Shown here one piece after another: positions 52,261 to 63,160 of a stretch of 64,000 nt of DNA. The stretch is from Euonymus europaeus (lineage: Eukaryota > Streptophyta > Magnoliopsida > Celastrales > Celastraceae), in NCBI GenBank assembly GCA_963580455.1, contig OY756964.1, positions 1,116,001 to 1,180,000 of the forward strand, read 5' to 3'. Position 1 is the first letter of the stretch; each line of letters opens with the position of its first letter. The notes under the pieces were generated by a model. The model was not told the origin of the DNA. It saw only the letters and a program-made list of their open reading frames with translations, and did no database searches. The position numbers were made by a program, and so were the translations under genes.

Positions 52261-55016
52261 AATTCAGAACTCGGAATCAACGGATATTCATAAAACCGTT
52301 TACGTAAAGAAACCACATTTCGCGGCTAACTAGGTGAAACGAAACCTACTAGCCACGAGTTCCCAAATCAAAATCCGAAACACCGGGATTGTAGAGCTCG
52401 AAAAGTAGTGTGAAATCAAGCTAAAAATCACAGAATTCAGAACTCGGAATCAACGGATATTCATAAAACCGTTTACGTAAAGAAACCACATTTCGCAGCT
52501 AAGTAGGTGGAACGAGACGTAAAAGCCATGAGTTCTGCAATCAAAATCCGAAATTCCAGGATTGTAGAGCTCGAAAAGTAGTGTGAATTCAAGCTAAAAA
52601 TCACCGAATTCAGAACTCGGAGTCAACGGATATTCATAAAACCGTTTACGTAAAGAAACCACATTTCGCGGCTAACTAGGTGAAACGAGACCTACAAGCC
52701 ATGAGTTCTGAAATAAAAATCCGAAATTCCAGGATTGTAGAGCTCGAAAAGTAGTGTGAATTCAAGCTAAAAATCACAGAATTCAGAACTCGGAATCAAC
52801 GGATATTCATAAAACCGTTTACGTAAAGAAACCACATTTCGCGGCTAACTAGGTGAAACGAGACCTACTAGCCACGAGTTCTCAAATCGAAATCCGAAAA
52901 CCCAGGATTGTAGAGCCCGAAACGTAGTGTGAAATCAAGCTAAAAATCACCGAATTCAGAACTCGGAGTCAACGAATATTCATAAAACCGTTTACGTAAA
53001 GAAACCACATTTCGCGGCTAACTAGGTGAAACGAGACCTACTAGCCACGAGTTCTGAAATCGAAATCCGAAAACCCAGGATGGTAGAGCTCGAAAACTAG
53101 TGTGAAATCAAGCTAAAAATCACCGAATTCAGAACTCGGAGTCAACGGATATTCATAAAACCGTTTACGTAAAGAAACCACATTTCGGGGCTAACTAGGT
53201 GAAACGAGACCTACTAGCCACGAGTTCTGAAATTGAAATCCGAAAACCCAGGATTGTAGAGTTCGAAAAGTAGTGTGAAATCAAGCTAAAAATCACCGAA
53301 TTCAGAACTCGGAGTCAACGGATATTCATAAAACCGTTTACGTAACGAAACCACATTTCGCGGCTAATTAGGTGAAACGAGACCTACATGCCACGAGTTC
53401 TGAAATCAAAATCCGAAATGCTAGAATTGTAGAGCTCGAAAAGTAGTGTGAAATCAAGCTAAAAATCACAGAATTCAGAACTCGGAATCAACGGATATTC
53501 ATAAAACCGTTTACGTAAAGAAACCACATTTCGCGGCTAACTAGGTGAAACGAGACCTACTAGCCACGAGTTCTCAAATCAAAATCCGAAACACCAGGAT
53601 TGTAGAGCTCAAAAAGTAGTGTGAAATCAAGCTAAAAATCACCGAATTCAGAACTCGGAGTCAACGGATATTCATAAAACCGTTTACGTAAAGAAACCAC
53701 ATTTCGCGGCTAACAAGGTGAAACGAGACCTACAAGCCACGAGTTCTGAAATCAAAATCCAAAACACCAAGATTGTAGAGCTCAAAGAGTAGTGTGAATT
53801 CAAGCTAAAAATCACCGAATTCAGAACTCGGAGTCAACGGATATTCATAAAACCGTTTACGTTAAGAAACCACATTTCACGGCTAACTAGGTGAAACGAG
53901 ACCTACTAGCCACGAGTTCTCAAATCAAAATCCGAAAAACCAGGATTGTAGAGCTCAAAAAGTAGTGTGAAATCAAGCTAAAAATCACCGAATTCAGAAC
54001 TCGGAGTCAACGGATATTCATAAAACCGTTTATGTAAAGAAACCACATTTCGCGGCTAACTAGGTGAAACGAGACCTACAAGCCACGAGCTCTGAAATCA
54101 AAATCCGAAACGCCAGGATTGTAGAGCTCGAAAAGTAGTGTGAAATCAAGCTAAAAATCACCGAATTCAGAACTCGGAGTCAACGGATATTCATAAAACC
54201 GTTTACGTAAAGAAACCACATTTCGCGGCTAACTAGGTGAAACGAGACCTACAAGCCACGAGTTCTGAAATCAAAATCCGAAACGCCAGGATTGTAGAGC
54301 TCGAAAAGTAGTGTGAAATCAAGCTAAAAATCACCGAATTCAGATCTCGGAGTCCATGGATATTCATAAAACCGTTTACGTAAAGAAACCACATTTCGCG
54401 GCTAACTAGGTGAAACGAAACCTACTAGCCACGAGTTCCCAAATCAAAATCCGAAACACAGGGATTGTAGAGCTCGAAAAGTAGTGTGAAATCAAGCAAA
54501 AAATCACAGAATTCAGAACTCGGAATCAACTGATATTCATAAAACCGTTTACGTAAAGAAACCACATTTCGCAGCTAACTAGGTGGAACGAGACCTACAA
54601 GCCATGAGTTCTGCAATCAAAATCCGAAATTCCAGGAATGTAGAGCTCGAAAAGTAGTGTGAATTCAAGCTAAAAATCACCGAATTCAGAACTCGGAGTC
54701 AACGGATATTCATAAAACCGTTTACGTAAAGAAACCACATTTCGCGGCTAACTAGGTGAAACGAGACCTACAAGCCATGAGTTCTGAAATCAAAATCCGA
54801 AATTCCAGGATTGTAGAGCTCGAAAAGTAGTGTGAATTCAAGCTAAAAATCACAGAATTCAGAACTCGGAATCAACGGATATTCATAAAACCGTTTACGT
54901 AAAGAAACCACATTTCGCGGCTAACTAGGTGAAACGAGACCTACTAGCCACGAGTTCTCAAATCGAAATCCGAAAACCCAGGATTGTAGAGCTCAAAAAG
55001 TAGTGTGAAATCAAGC
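52260..55016 (+). repeat. 12-monomer (2076 bp) offset repeat
   Basis: About 52260-52940 matches about 54336-55016 at offset 2076. Markers are GAAACCTACTAG with GTTCCCAAATC (52359, 54435), CGCAGCTAA with GTGGAACGAG, GAGTTCTGCAATC, AAATTCCAGGA, GTGAATTCAAGC, AGCCATGAG and TTCTCAAATCGAAATCC (52879, 54955). Differences include CTAAGTAGG against CTAACTAGG and GACGTAAAAG against GACCTACAAG. The same GTTCCC set returns at 57892, 20 monomers further on minus 3 bases, explained by a 3-bp loss near 55928. Confidence 0.7.
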
Positions 55017-55920
55017 TAAAAATCACCGAATTCAGAACTCGGAGTCAACGGATATTCATAAAACCGTTTACGTAAAGAAACCACATTTCGCGGCTAACTA
55101 GGTGAAACGAGACCTACATGCCACGAGTTCTGAAATCAAAATCCGAAAAGCTAGGATTGTAGAGCTCGAAAAGTAGTGTGAAATCAAGCTAAAAATCACA
55201 GAATTCAGAACTCGGAATCAATGGATATTCATAAAACCGTTTACGTAAAGAAACCATATTTCGCGGCTAACTAGGTGAAACGAGACTTACTAGCCACGAG
55301 TTCTGAAATTGAAATCCGAAAACCCAGGATTGTAGAGCTCGAAAAGTAGTGTGAAATCAAGCTAAAAATCACCGAATTCAGAACTCGGAGTCAACGGATA
55401 TTCATAAAACCGTTTACGTAAAGAAACCACATTTCGCGGCTAACTAGGTGAAACGAGACCTACAAGCCACGAGTTCTGAAATCAAAATCCGAAACGCCAG
55501 GATTGTAGAGCTCGAAAAGTAGTGTGAAATCAAGCTAAAAATCACCGAATTCAGAACTCGGAGTCCATGGATATTCATAAAACCGTTTACGTAACGAAAC
55601 CACATTTTGCGGCTAACTAGGTGAAACGAGACCTAGTAGCCACGAGTTCTGAAATCAAAATCCGAAAACCCAAGATTGTAGAGCTCGAAAAGTAGTGTGA
55701 AATCAAGCTAAAAATCACCGAATTCAGAACTCGGAGTCAACGGATATTCATAAAACCGTTTACGTAAAGAAACCACATTTTGCGGCTAACTAGGTGAAAC
55801 GAGACCTACTAGCCACGAGTTCTGAAATCAAAATCCAAAAACCCAGGATTGTAGAGCTCGAAAAGTAGTGTGAAATCAAGCTAAAAATCACCGAATTCAG
55901 AACTCGGAGTCAACGGATAT

Positions 55921-55940
55921 TCGTAAAATTTACGTAAAGA
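55921..55940 (+). repeat. monomer with 3-bp deletion
   Basis: The usual TCATAAAACCGTTTACG reads TCGTAAAATTTACG here: the CCG of unit positions 70-72 is missing and an A-to-G change sits just upstream. It is the only indel longer than one base that I found in the 370 units. It shortens the local period to 170 bp. Confidence 0.8.
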
Positions 55941-56894
55941 AACCACATTCCGCGGCTAACTAGGTGAAACGAGACCTACTAGCCACGAGTTCTGAAATCG
56001 AAATCCGAAAACCCAGGATTGTAGAGCTCAAAAAGTAGTGTGAAATCAAGCTAAAAATCACCGAATTCAGAACTCGGAGTCAACGGATATTCATAAAACC
56101 GTTTACGTAAAGAAACCACATTTCGCGGCTAACTAGGTGAAACGAGACCTACATGCCACGAGTTCTGAAATCAAAATCCGAAAAGCTAGGATTGTAGAGC
56201 TCGAAAAGTAGTGTGAAATCAAGCTAAAAATCACAGAATTCAGAACTCGGAATCAACGGATAATCATAAAACCGTTTACGTAAAGAAACCACATTTCGCG
56301 GCTAACTAGGTGAAACGAGACCAACTAGTCACGAGTTCTGAAATTGAAATCCGAAAACCCAGGATTGTAGAGCTCGAAAAGTAGTGTGAAATCAAGCTAA
56401 AAATCACCGAATTCAGAACACGGAGTCAACGGATATTCATAAAACCGTTTACGTAAAGAAACCACATTTCGCGGCTAACTAGGTGAAACGAGACCTACAA
56501 GCCACGAGTTCTGAAATCAAAATCCGAAACGCCAGGATTGTAGAGCTCGAAAAGTAGTGTGAAATCAAGCTAAAAATCACCGAATTCAGAACTCGGAGTC
56601 CATGGATATTCATAAAACCGTTTACGTAAAGAAACCACATTTTGCGGCTAACTAGGTGAAACGAGACCAAGTAGCCACGAGTTCTGAAATCGAAATCCGA
56701 AAACCCAAGATTGTAGAGCTCGAAAAGTAGTGTGAAATCAAGCTAAAAATCACCGAATTCAGAACTCGGAGTCAACGGATATTCATAAAATCGTTTACGT
56801 AAAGAAACCACATTTCGCGGCTAACTAGGTGAAACGAGACCTACTAGCCACGAGTTCTGAAATCGAAATCCGAAAACCCAGGATCGTACAGCTC

Positions 56895-57932
56895 GAAAAA
56901 TAGTGTGAAATCAAGCTAAAAATCACCGAATTCAGAACTCGGAGTCAACGGATATTCATAAAACCGTTTACTTAAAGAAACCACATTTCGCGGCTAACTA
57001 GGTGAAACGAGACCTACTAGCCACGAGTTCTGAAATCGAAATCCGAAAAACCAGGATGGTAGAGCTCGAAAAGTAGTGTAAAATCAAGCTAAAAATCACC
57101 GAGTTCAGAACTCGGAGTCAACGGATATTCATAAAACCGTTTACGTAAAGAAATCACATTTCGCGGCTAACTAGGTGAAACGAGACCAACTAGCCACGAG
57201 TTCTGAAATTAAAATCCGAACAGCCCGGATCGTAGAGCTCGAAAAGTAGTGTGAAATCAAGCTAAAAATCACCGACTTCAGAACTCGGAGTCAACGGATA
57301 TTCATAAAACCGTTTACGTAAAGAAATCACATTTCGCGGCTAACAAGGTGAAACGAGACCTACTAGCCACGAGTTCTGAAATCGAAATCCGAAAACCCAG
57401 GATTGTACAGCTCGAACAGTAGTGTGAAATCAAGCTAAAAATCACCGAATTCAGAACTCCGAGTCAACGGATATTCATAAAACCGTTTACTTAAAGAAAC
57501 CACATTTCGCGGCTAACTAGGTGAAACGAGACCTACTAGCCACGAGTTCTGAAATCGAAATCCGAAAAACCAGGATGGTAGAGCTCGAAAAGTAGTGTAA
57601 AATCAAGCTAAAAATCACCGAGTTCAGAACTCGGAGTCAACGGATATTCATAAAACCGTTTACGTAAAGAAATCACATTTCGCGGCTAACAAGGTGAAAC
57701 GAGACCTACTAGCCACGAGTTCTGAAATCGAAATCCGAAAACCCAGGATTGTACAGCTCGAACAGTAGTGTGAAATCAAGCTAAAAATCACCGAATTCAG
57801 AACTCCGAGTCAACGGATATTCATAAAACCGTTTACTTAAAGAAACCACATTTCGCGGCTAACTAGGTGAAACGAGACCTACTAGCCACGAGTTCCCAAA
57901 TCAAAATCCGAAAAACCGGGATTGTAGAGCTC
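56895..57932 (+). repeat. local duplication with a chimeric monomer
   Basis: Units start at 56895, 57068, 57241, 57414, 57587 and 57760. The unit at 57587 begins like the one at 57068 (GTGTAAAATC, CACCGAGTTCAG) and ends like the one at 57241 (CTAACAAGG, CCTACTAG, TGTACAGCTCGAACAG). The switch lies in the stretch from TTCAGAACTC to CGGCTAAC, which both parents share. The units at 57414 and 57760 then share CTCGAACAG and AACTCCGAG. The pattern is that expected of an unequal exchange between neighbouring units. Confidence 0.8.
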
Positions 57933-58319
57933 GAAAAGTAGTGTGAAATCAAGCTAAAAATCACAGAATTCAGAACTCGGAATCAACGGATATTCATAAA
58001 ACCGTTTACGTAAAGAAACCACATTTCGCAGCTAACTAGGTGGAACGAGACCTACAAGCCATGAGTTCTGCAATCAAAATCCGAAATTCCAGGATTGTAG
58101 AGCTCGAAAAGTAGTTTGAATTCAAGCTAAAAATCACCGAATTCAGAACTCGGAGTCAATGGATATTCATAAAACCGTTTACGTAAAGAAACCACATTTC
58201 GCGGCTAACTAGGTGAAACGAGACATACTAGCCACGAGTTCTCAAATCGAAATCCGAAAACCCAGGATTGTAGAGCTCAAAAAGTAGTGTGAAATCAAGC
58301 TAAAAATCACCGAATTCAG

Positions 58320-61087
58320 AACTCGGAGTCAACGGATATTCATAAAACCGTTTACGTAAAGAAACCACATTTCGCGGCTAACTAGGTGAAACGAGACCTA
58401 CATGCCACGAGTTCTGAAATCAAAATCCGAAATGCTAGGATTGTAGAGCTCAAAAAGTAGTGTGAAATCAAGCTAAAAATCACAGAATTCAGAACTCGGA
58501 ATCAACGGATATTCATAAAACCGTTTACGTAAAGAAACCACATTTTGCGGCTAACTAGGTGAAACGAGACCTACTAGCCACGAGTTCTGAAATTGAAATC
58601 CGAAAACCCAGGATTGTAGAGCTCGAAAAGTAGTGTGAAATCAAGCTAAAAATCACCGAATTCAGAACTCGGAGTCAACGGATATTCATAAAACCGTTTA
58701 CGTAAAGAAACCACATTTCGCGGCTAACTAGGTGAAACGAGACCTACAAGCCACGAGTTCTGAAATCAAAATCCGAAACGCCAGGATTGTAGAGCTCAAA
58801 AAGTAGTGTGAAATCAAGCTAAAAATCACCGAATTCAGAACTCGGAGTCCATGGATATTCATAAAACCGTTTACGTAAAGAAACCACATTTCGCGGCTAA
58901 GTAGGTGAAACGAGACCTAGTAGCCACGAGTTCTGAAATCAAAATCCGAAAACCCAAGATTGTAGAGCTCGAAAAGTAGTGTGAAATCAAGCTAAAAATC
59001 ACCGAATTCAGAACTCGGAGTCAACGGATATTCATAAAACCGTTTACGTAAAGAAACCACATTTCGCGGCTAACTAGGTGAAACGAGACCTACTAGCCAC
59101 GAGTTCTGAAATCGAAATCCAAAAACCCAGGATTGTAGAGCTCGAAAAGTAGTGTGAAATCAAGCTAAAAATCACCGAATTCAGAATTCGGAGTCAACGG
59201 ATATTCGTAAAACCGTTTACGTAAAGAAACCACATTTCGCGGCTAACTAGGTGAAATGAGACCTACTAGCCACGAGTTCTGAAATCGAAATCCGAAAACC
59301 CAGGATCGTACAGCTCGAAAAATAGTGTGAAATCAAGCTAAAAATCACCGAATTCAGAACTCCGAGTCAACGGATATTCATAAAACCGTTTACTTAAAGA
59401 AACCACATTTCGCGGCTAACTAGGTGAAACGAGACCTACTAGCCACGAGTTTTGAAATCGAAATCCGAAAAACCAGGATTGTAGAGCTCGAAAAGTAGTG
59501 TAAAATCAAGCTAAAAATCACCGAGTTCAGAACTCGGAGTCAACGGATATTCATAAAACCGTTTAAGTAAAGAAATCATATTTCGCGGCTAACTAGTTGA
59601 AACGAGACCAACTAGCCACGAGTTCTGAAATCAAAATCCGAACAGCCCGGATCGTAGAGCTCGAAAAGTAGTGTGAAATCAAGCTAAAAATCACCGACTT
59701 CAGAACTCGGAGTCAACGGATATTCATAAAACCGTTTACGTAAAGAAACCACATTTCGCGGCTAACTAGGTGAAACGAGACCTACATGCCACGAGTTCTG
59801 AAATCAAAATCCGAAATGCTAGGATTGTAGAGCTCAAAAATTAGTGTGAAATCAAGCTAAAAATCACAGAATTCAGAACTCGGAATCAACGGATATTCAT
59901 AAAACCGTTTACGTAAAGAAACCACATTTTGCGGCTAACTAGGTGAAACGAGACCTACTAGCCACGAGTTCTGAAATTGAAATCCGAAAACCCAGGATTG
60001 TAGAGCTCGAAAAGTAGTGTGAAATCAAGCTAAAAATCACCGAATTCAGAACTCGGAGTCAACGGATATTCATAAAACCGTTTACGTAAAGAAACCACAT
60101 TTCGCGGCTAACTAGGTGAAACGAGACCTACAAGCCACGAGTTCTGAAATCAAAATCCGAAACGCCAGGATTGTAGAGCTCAAAAAGTAGTGTGAAATCA
60201 AGCTAAAAATCACCGAATTCAGAACTCGGAGTCCATGGATATTCATAAAACCGTTTACGTAAAGAAACCACATTTCGCGGCTAAGTAGGTGAAACGAGAC
60301 CTAGTAGCCACGAGTTCTGAAATCAAAATCCGAAAACCCAAGATTGTAGAGCTCGAAAAGTAGTGTGAAATCAAGCTAAAAATCACCGAATTCAGAACTC
60401 GGAGTCAACGGATATTCATAAAACCGTTTACGTAAAGAAACCACATTTCGCGGCTAACTAGGTGAAACGAGACCTACTAGCCACGAGTTCTGAAATCGAA
60501 ATCCAAAAACCCAGGATTGTAGAGCTCGAAAAGTAGTGTGAAATCAAGCTAAAAATCACCGAATTCAGAATTCGGAGTCAACGGATATTCGTAAAACCGT
60601 TTACGTAAAGAAACCACATTTCGCGGCTAACTAGGTGAAATGAGACCTACTAGCCACGAGTTCTGAAATCGAAATCCGAAAACCCAGGATCGTACAGCTC
60701 GAAAAATAGTGTGAAATCAAGCTAAAAATCACCGAATTCAGAACTCCGAGTCAACGGATATTCATAAAACCGTTTACTTAAAGAAACCACATTTCGCGGC
60801 TAACTAGGTGAAACGAGACGTACTAGCCACGAGTTTTGAAATCGAAATCCGAAAAACCAGGATTGTAGAGCTCGAAAAGTAGTGTAAAATCAAGCTAAAA
60901 ATCACCGAGTTCAGAACTCGGAGTCAACGGATATTCATAAAACCGTTTAAGTAAAGAAATCACATTTCGCGGCTAACTAGTTGAAACGAGACCAACTAGC
61001 CACGAGTTCTGAAATCAAAATCCGAACAGCCCGGATCGTAGAGCTCGAAAAGTAGTGTGAAATCAAGCTAAAAATCACCGACTTCAG
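58320..61087 (+). repeat. 8-monomer (1384 bp) tandem duplication
   Basis: About 58320-59703 is repeated at about 59704-61087 at offset 1384 (8 x 173). Shared in order are CCTACATGCC (58397, 59781), CACAGAATTC, CATTTTGCGG, GTCCATGG (58847, 60231), CTAAGTAGG, CCTAGTAGCC, AGAATTCGG, GAAATGAGACC, GTACAGCTCGAAAAATAG, AACTCCGAG, GAGTTTTGAAATC, GTGTAAAATC, GAGTTCAG, GTTTAAGTAAAG, CTAGTTGAAACG and GAACAGCCCGG (59640, 61024). Mismatches noticed are AAAGTAG against AAATTAG (58451/59835), ACCTACT against ACGTACT (near 59439/60823) and ATCATATTT against ATCACATTT (near 59579/60963). Confidence 0.88.
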
Positions 61088-63160
61088 AACTCGGAGTCAA
61101 CGGATATTCATAAAACCGTTTACGTAAAGAAACCACATTTCGCGGCTAACAAGGTGAAACGAGACCTACTGGCCACGAGTTCTGAAATCGAAATCCGAAA
61201 ACCCAGGATTGTACAGCTCGAACAGTAGTGTGAAATCAAGCTAACAATCACCGAATTCAGAACTCGGAGTCAACGGATATTCATAAAACCGTTTACTTAA
61301 AGAAACCACATTTTGCGGCTAACTAGGTGAAACGAGACCTACTAGCCACGAGTTCTGAAATCGAAATCCGAAAACCCTGGATTGTAGAGCTCGAAAAGTA
61401 GTGTAAAATCAAGCTAAAAATCACCGAGTTCAGAACTCGTAGTCAACGGATATTCATAAAAACGTTTACGTAAAGAAACCACATTTCGCGGCTAACTAGG
61501 TGAAACGAGACCTTCTAGCCACGAGTTCTGAAATCGAAATCCAAAAACTCAGGATTGTACAGCTCGAAAAGTAGTGTGAAATCAAGCTAAAAATCACCGA
61601 ATTCAGAACTCGGAGTCAACGGATATTCATAAAACCGTTTACTTAAAGAAACCACATTTCGCGGCTAACAAGGTGAAACGAGACCTACTAGCCACGAGTT
61701 CTGAAATCGAAATCCGAAAACCCAGGATTGTACAGCTCGAAAAGTAGTGTGAAATCAAGCTAAAAATCACCGAATTCAGAACTCGGAGTCAACGGATATT
61801 CATAAAACCGTTTACGTAAAGAAACCACATTTCGCGGCTAACAAGGTGAAACGGGACCTACTAACCACGAGTTCTGAAATCGAAATCCGAAAACCCAGGA
61901 TTGTACAGCTCGAAAAGTAGTGTGAAATCAAGCTAAAAATCACCGAATTCAGAACTCAGAGTCAACGGATATTCATAAAACCGTTTACTTAAAGAAACCA
62001 CATTTCGCGGCTAACTAGGTGAAACGAGACCTACTAGCCACGAGTTCTGAAATCGAAATCCGAAAACCCTGGATTGTAGAGCTCGAAAAGTAGTGTAAAA
62101 TCAAGCTAAAAATCACCGAGTTCAGAACTCGGAGTCACTGGATATTCATAAAAACGTTTACGTAAAGAAACCACATTTCGCGGCTAACTAGGTGAAACGA
62201 GACCTACTAGCCACGAGTTCTGAAATCGAAATCCGAAAACCCAGGATTGTACAGCTCGAAAAGTAGTTTGAAATCAAGCAAAAAATCACCGACTTCAGAA
62301 CTCGGAGTCAACGGATATTCATAAAACCGTTTACGTAAAAAAACCACATTTCGCGGCTAACAAGGTGAAACGAGACCTACTAGCCACGAGTTTTGAAATC
62401 AAAATTCGAAAACCCAGGATTGTAGAGCTCGAAAAGTAGTGTGAAATCAAGCTAAAAATCACCGAATTCAGAACTCGGAGTCAACGGATATTCATAAAAC
62501 CGTTTACTTAAAGAAACCACATTTCGCGGCTAACTAGGTGAAACGATACCTACTAGCCACGAGTTCTGAAATCGAAATCCGAAAACCCAGGATTGTAGAG
62601 CTCGAAAAGTAGTTTAAAATCAAACTAAAAATCACCGATTTCAGAACTCGGAGTCAACGAATATTCATAAAAACGTTTACGTAAAGAAACCACATTTCGC
62701 GGCTAACAAGGTGAAACGGGACCTACTAGCCACGAGTTCTGAAATCGAAATCCGAAAACCCAGGATTGTACAGCTCGAAAAGTAGTGTGAAATCAAGCTA
62801 AAAATCACCGAATTCAGAACTCGGAGTCAACGGATATTCATAAAACCGTTTACTTAAAGAAACCACATTTCGCGGCTAACTAGGTGAAACGAGACCTACA
62901 AGCCATGAGTTCTGAAATCAAAATCCGAAATTCCAGGATTGTAGAGCTCGAAAATTAGTGTGAATTCAAGCTAAAAATCACAGAATTCAGAACTCGGAAT
63001 CAACGGATATTCATAAAACCGTTTACGTAAAGAAACCACATTTCGCGGCTAACTAGGTGAAACGAGACCTACTAGCCACGAGTTCTCAAATCGAAATCCG
63101 AAAACCCAGGATTGTAGAGCTCAAAAAGTAGTGTGAAATCAAGCTAAAAATCACCGAATT
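61087..63160 (+). repeat. TTACTTAAAG / TACAGCTCG-rich monomer block
   Basis: About 12 units are built mainly from a subfamily with TTACTTAAAG, GTACAGCTCG, CTAACAAGG and GTGTAAAATC with CACCGAGTTC. Alternation of TTACTTAAAG units with CTAACAAGG units gives local short-period similarity, but I could not define a clean long unit. The palindrome TTTACGTAAA is missing in many of these units, and SacI GAGCTC is replaced by CAGCTC in many. Confidence 0.6.

Noticed and set aside
56479..56670. Fourth 63-codon minus-strand open frame
   Set aside because: Same chance opening as the other three, here because GTCAACGG is GTCCATGG, which converts TGA to GGA in that frame. The same GTCCATGG units elsewhere (54352, 55563, 58848, 60232, 63692) do not give a listed frame of this length.
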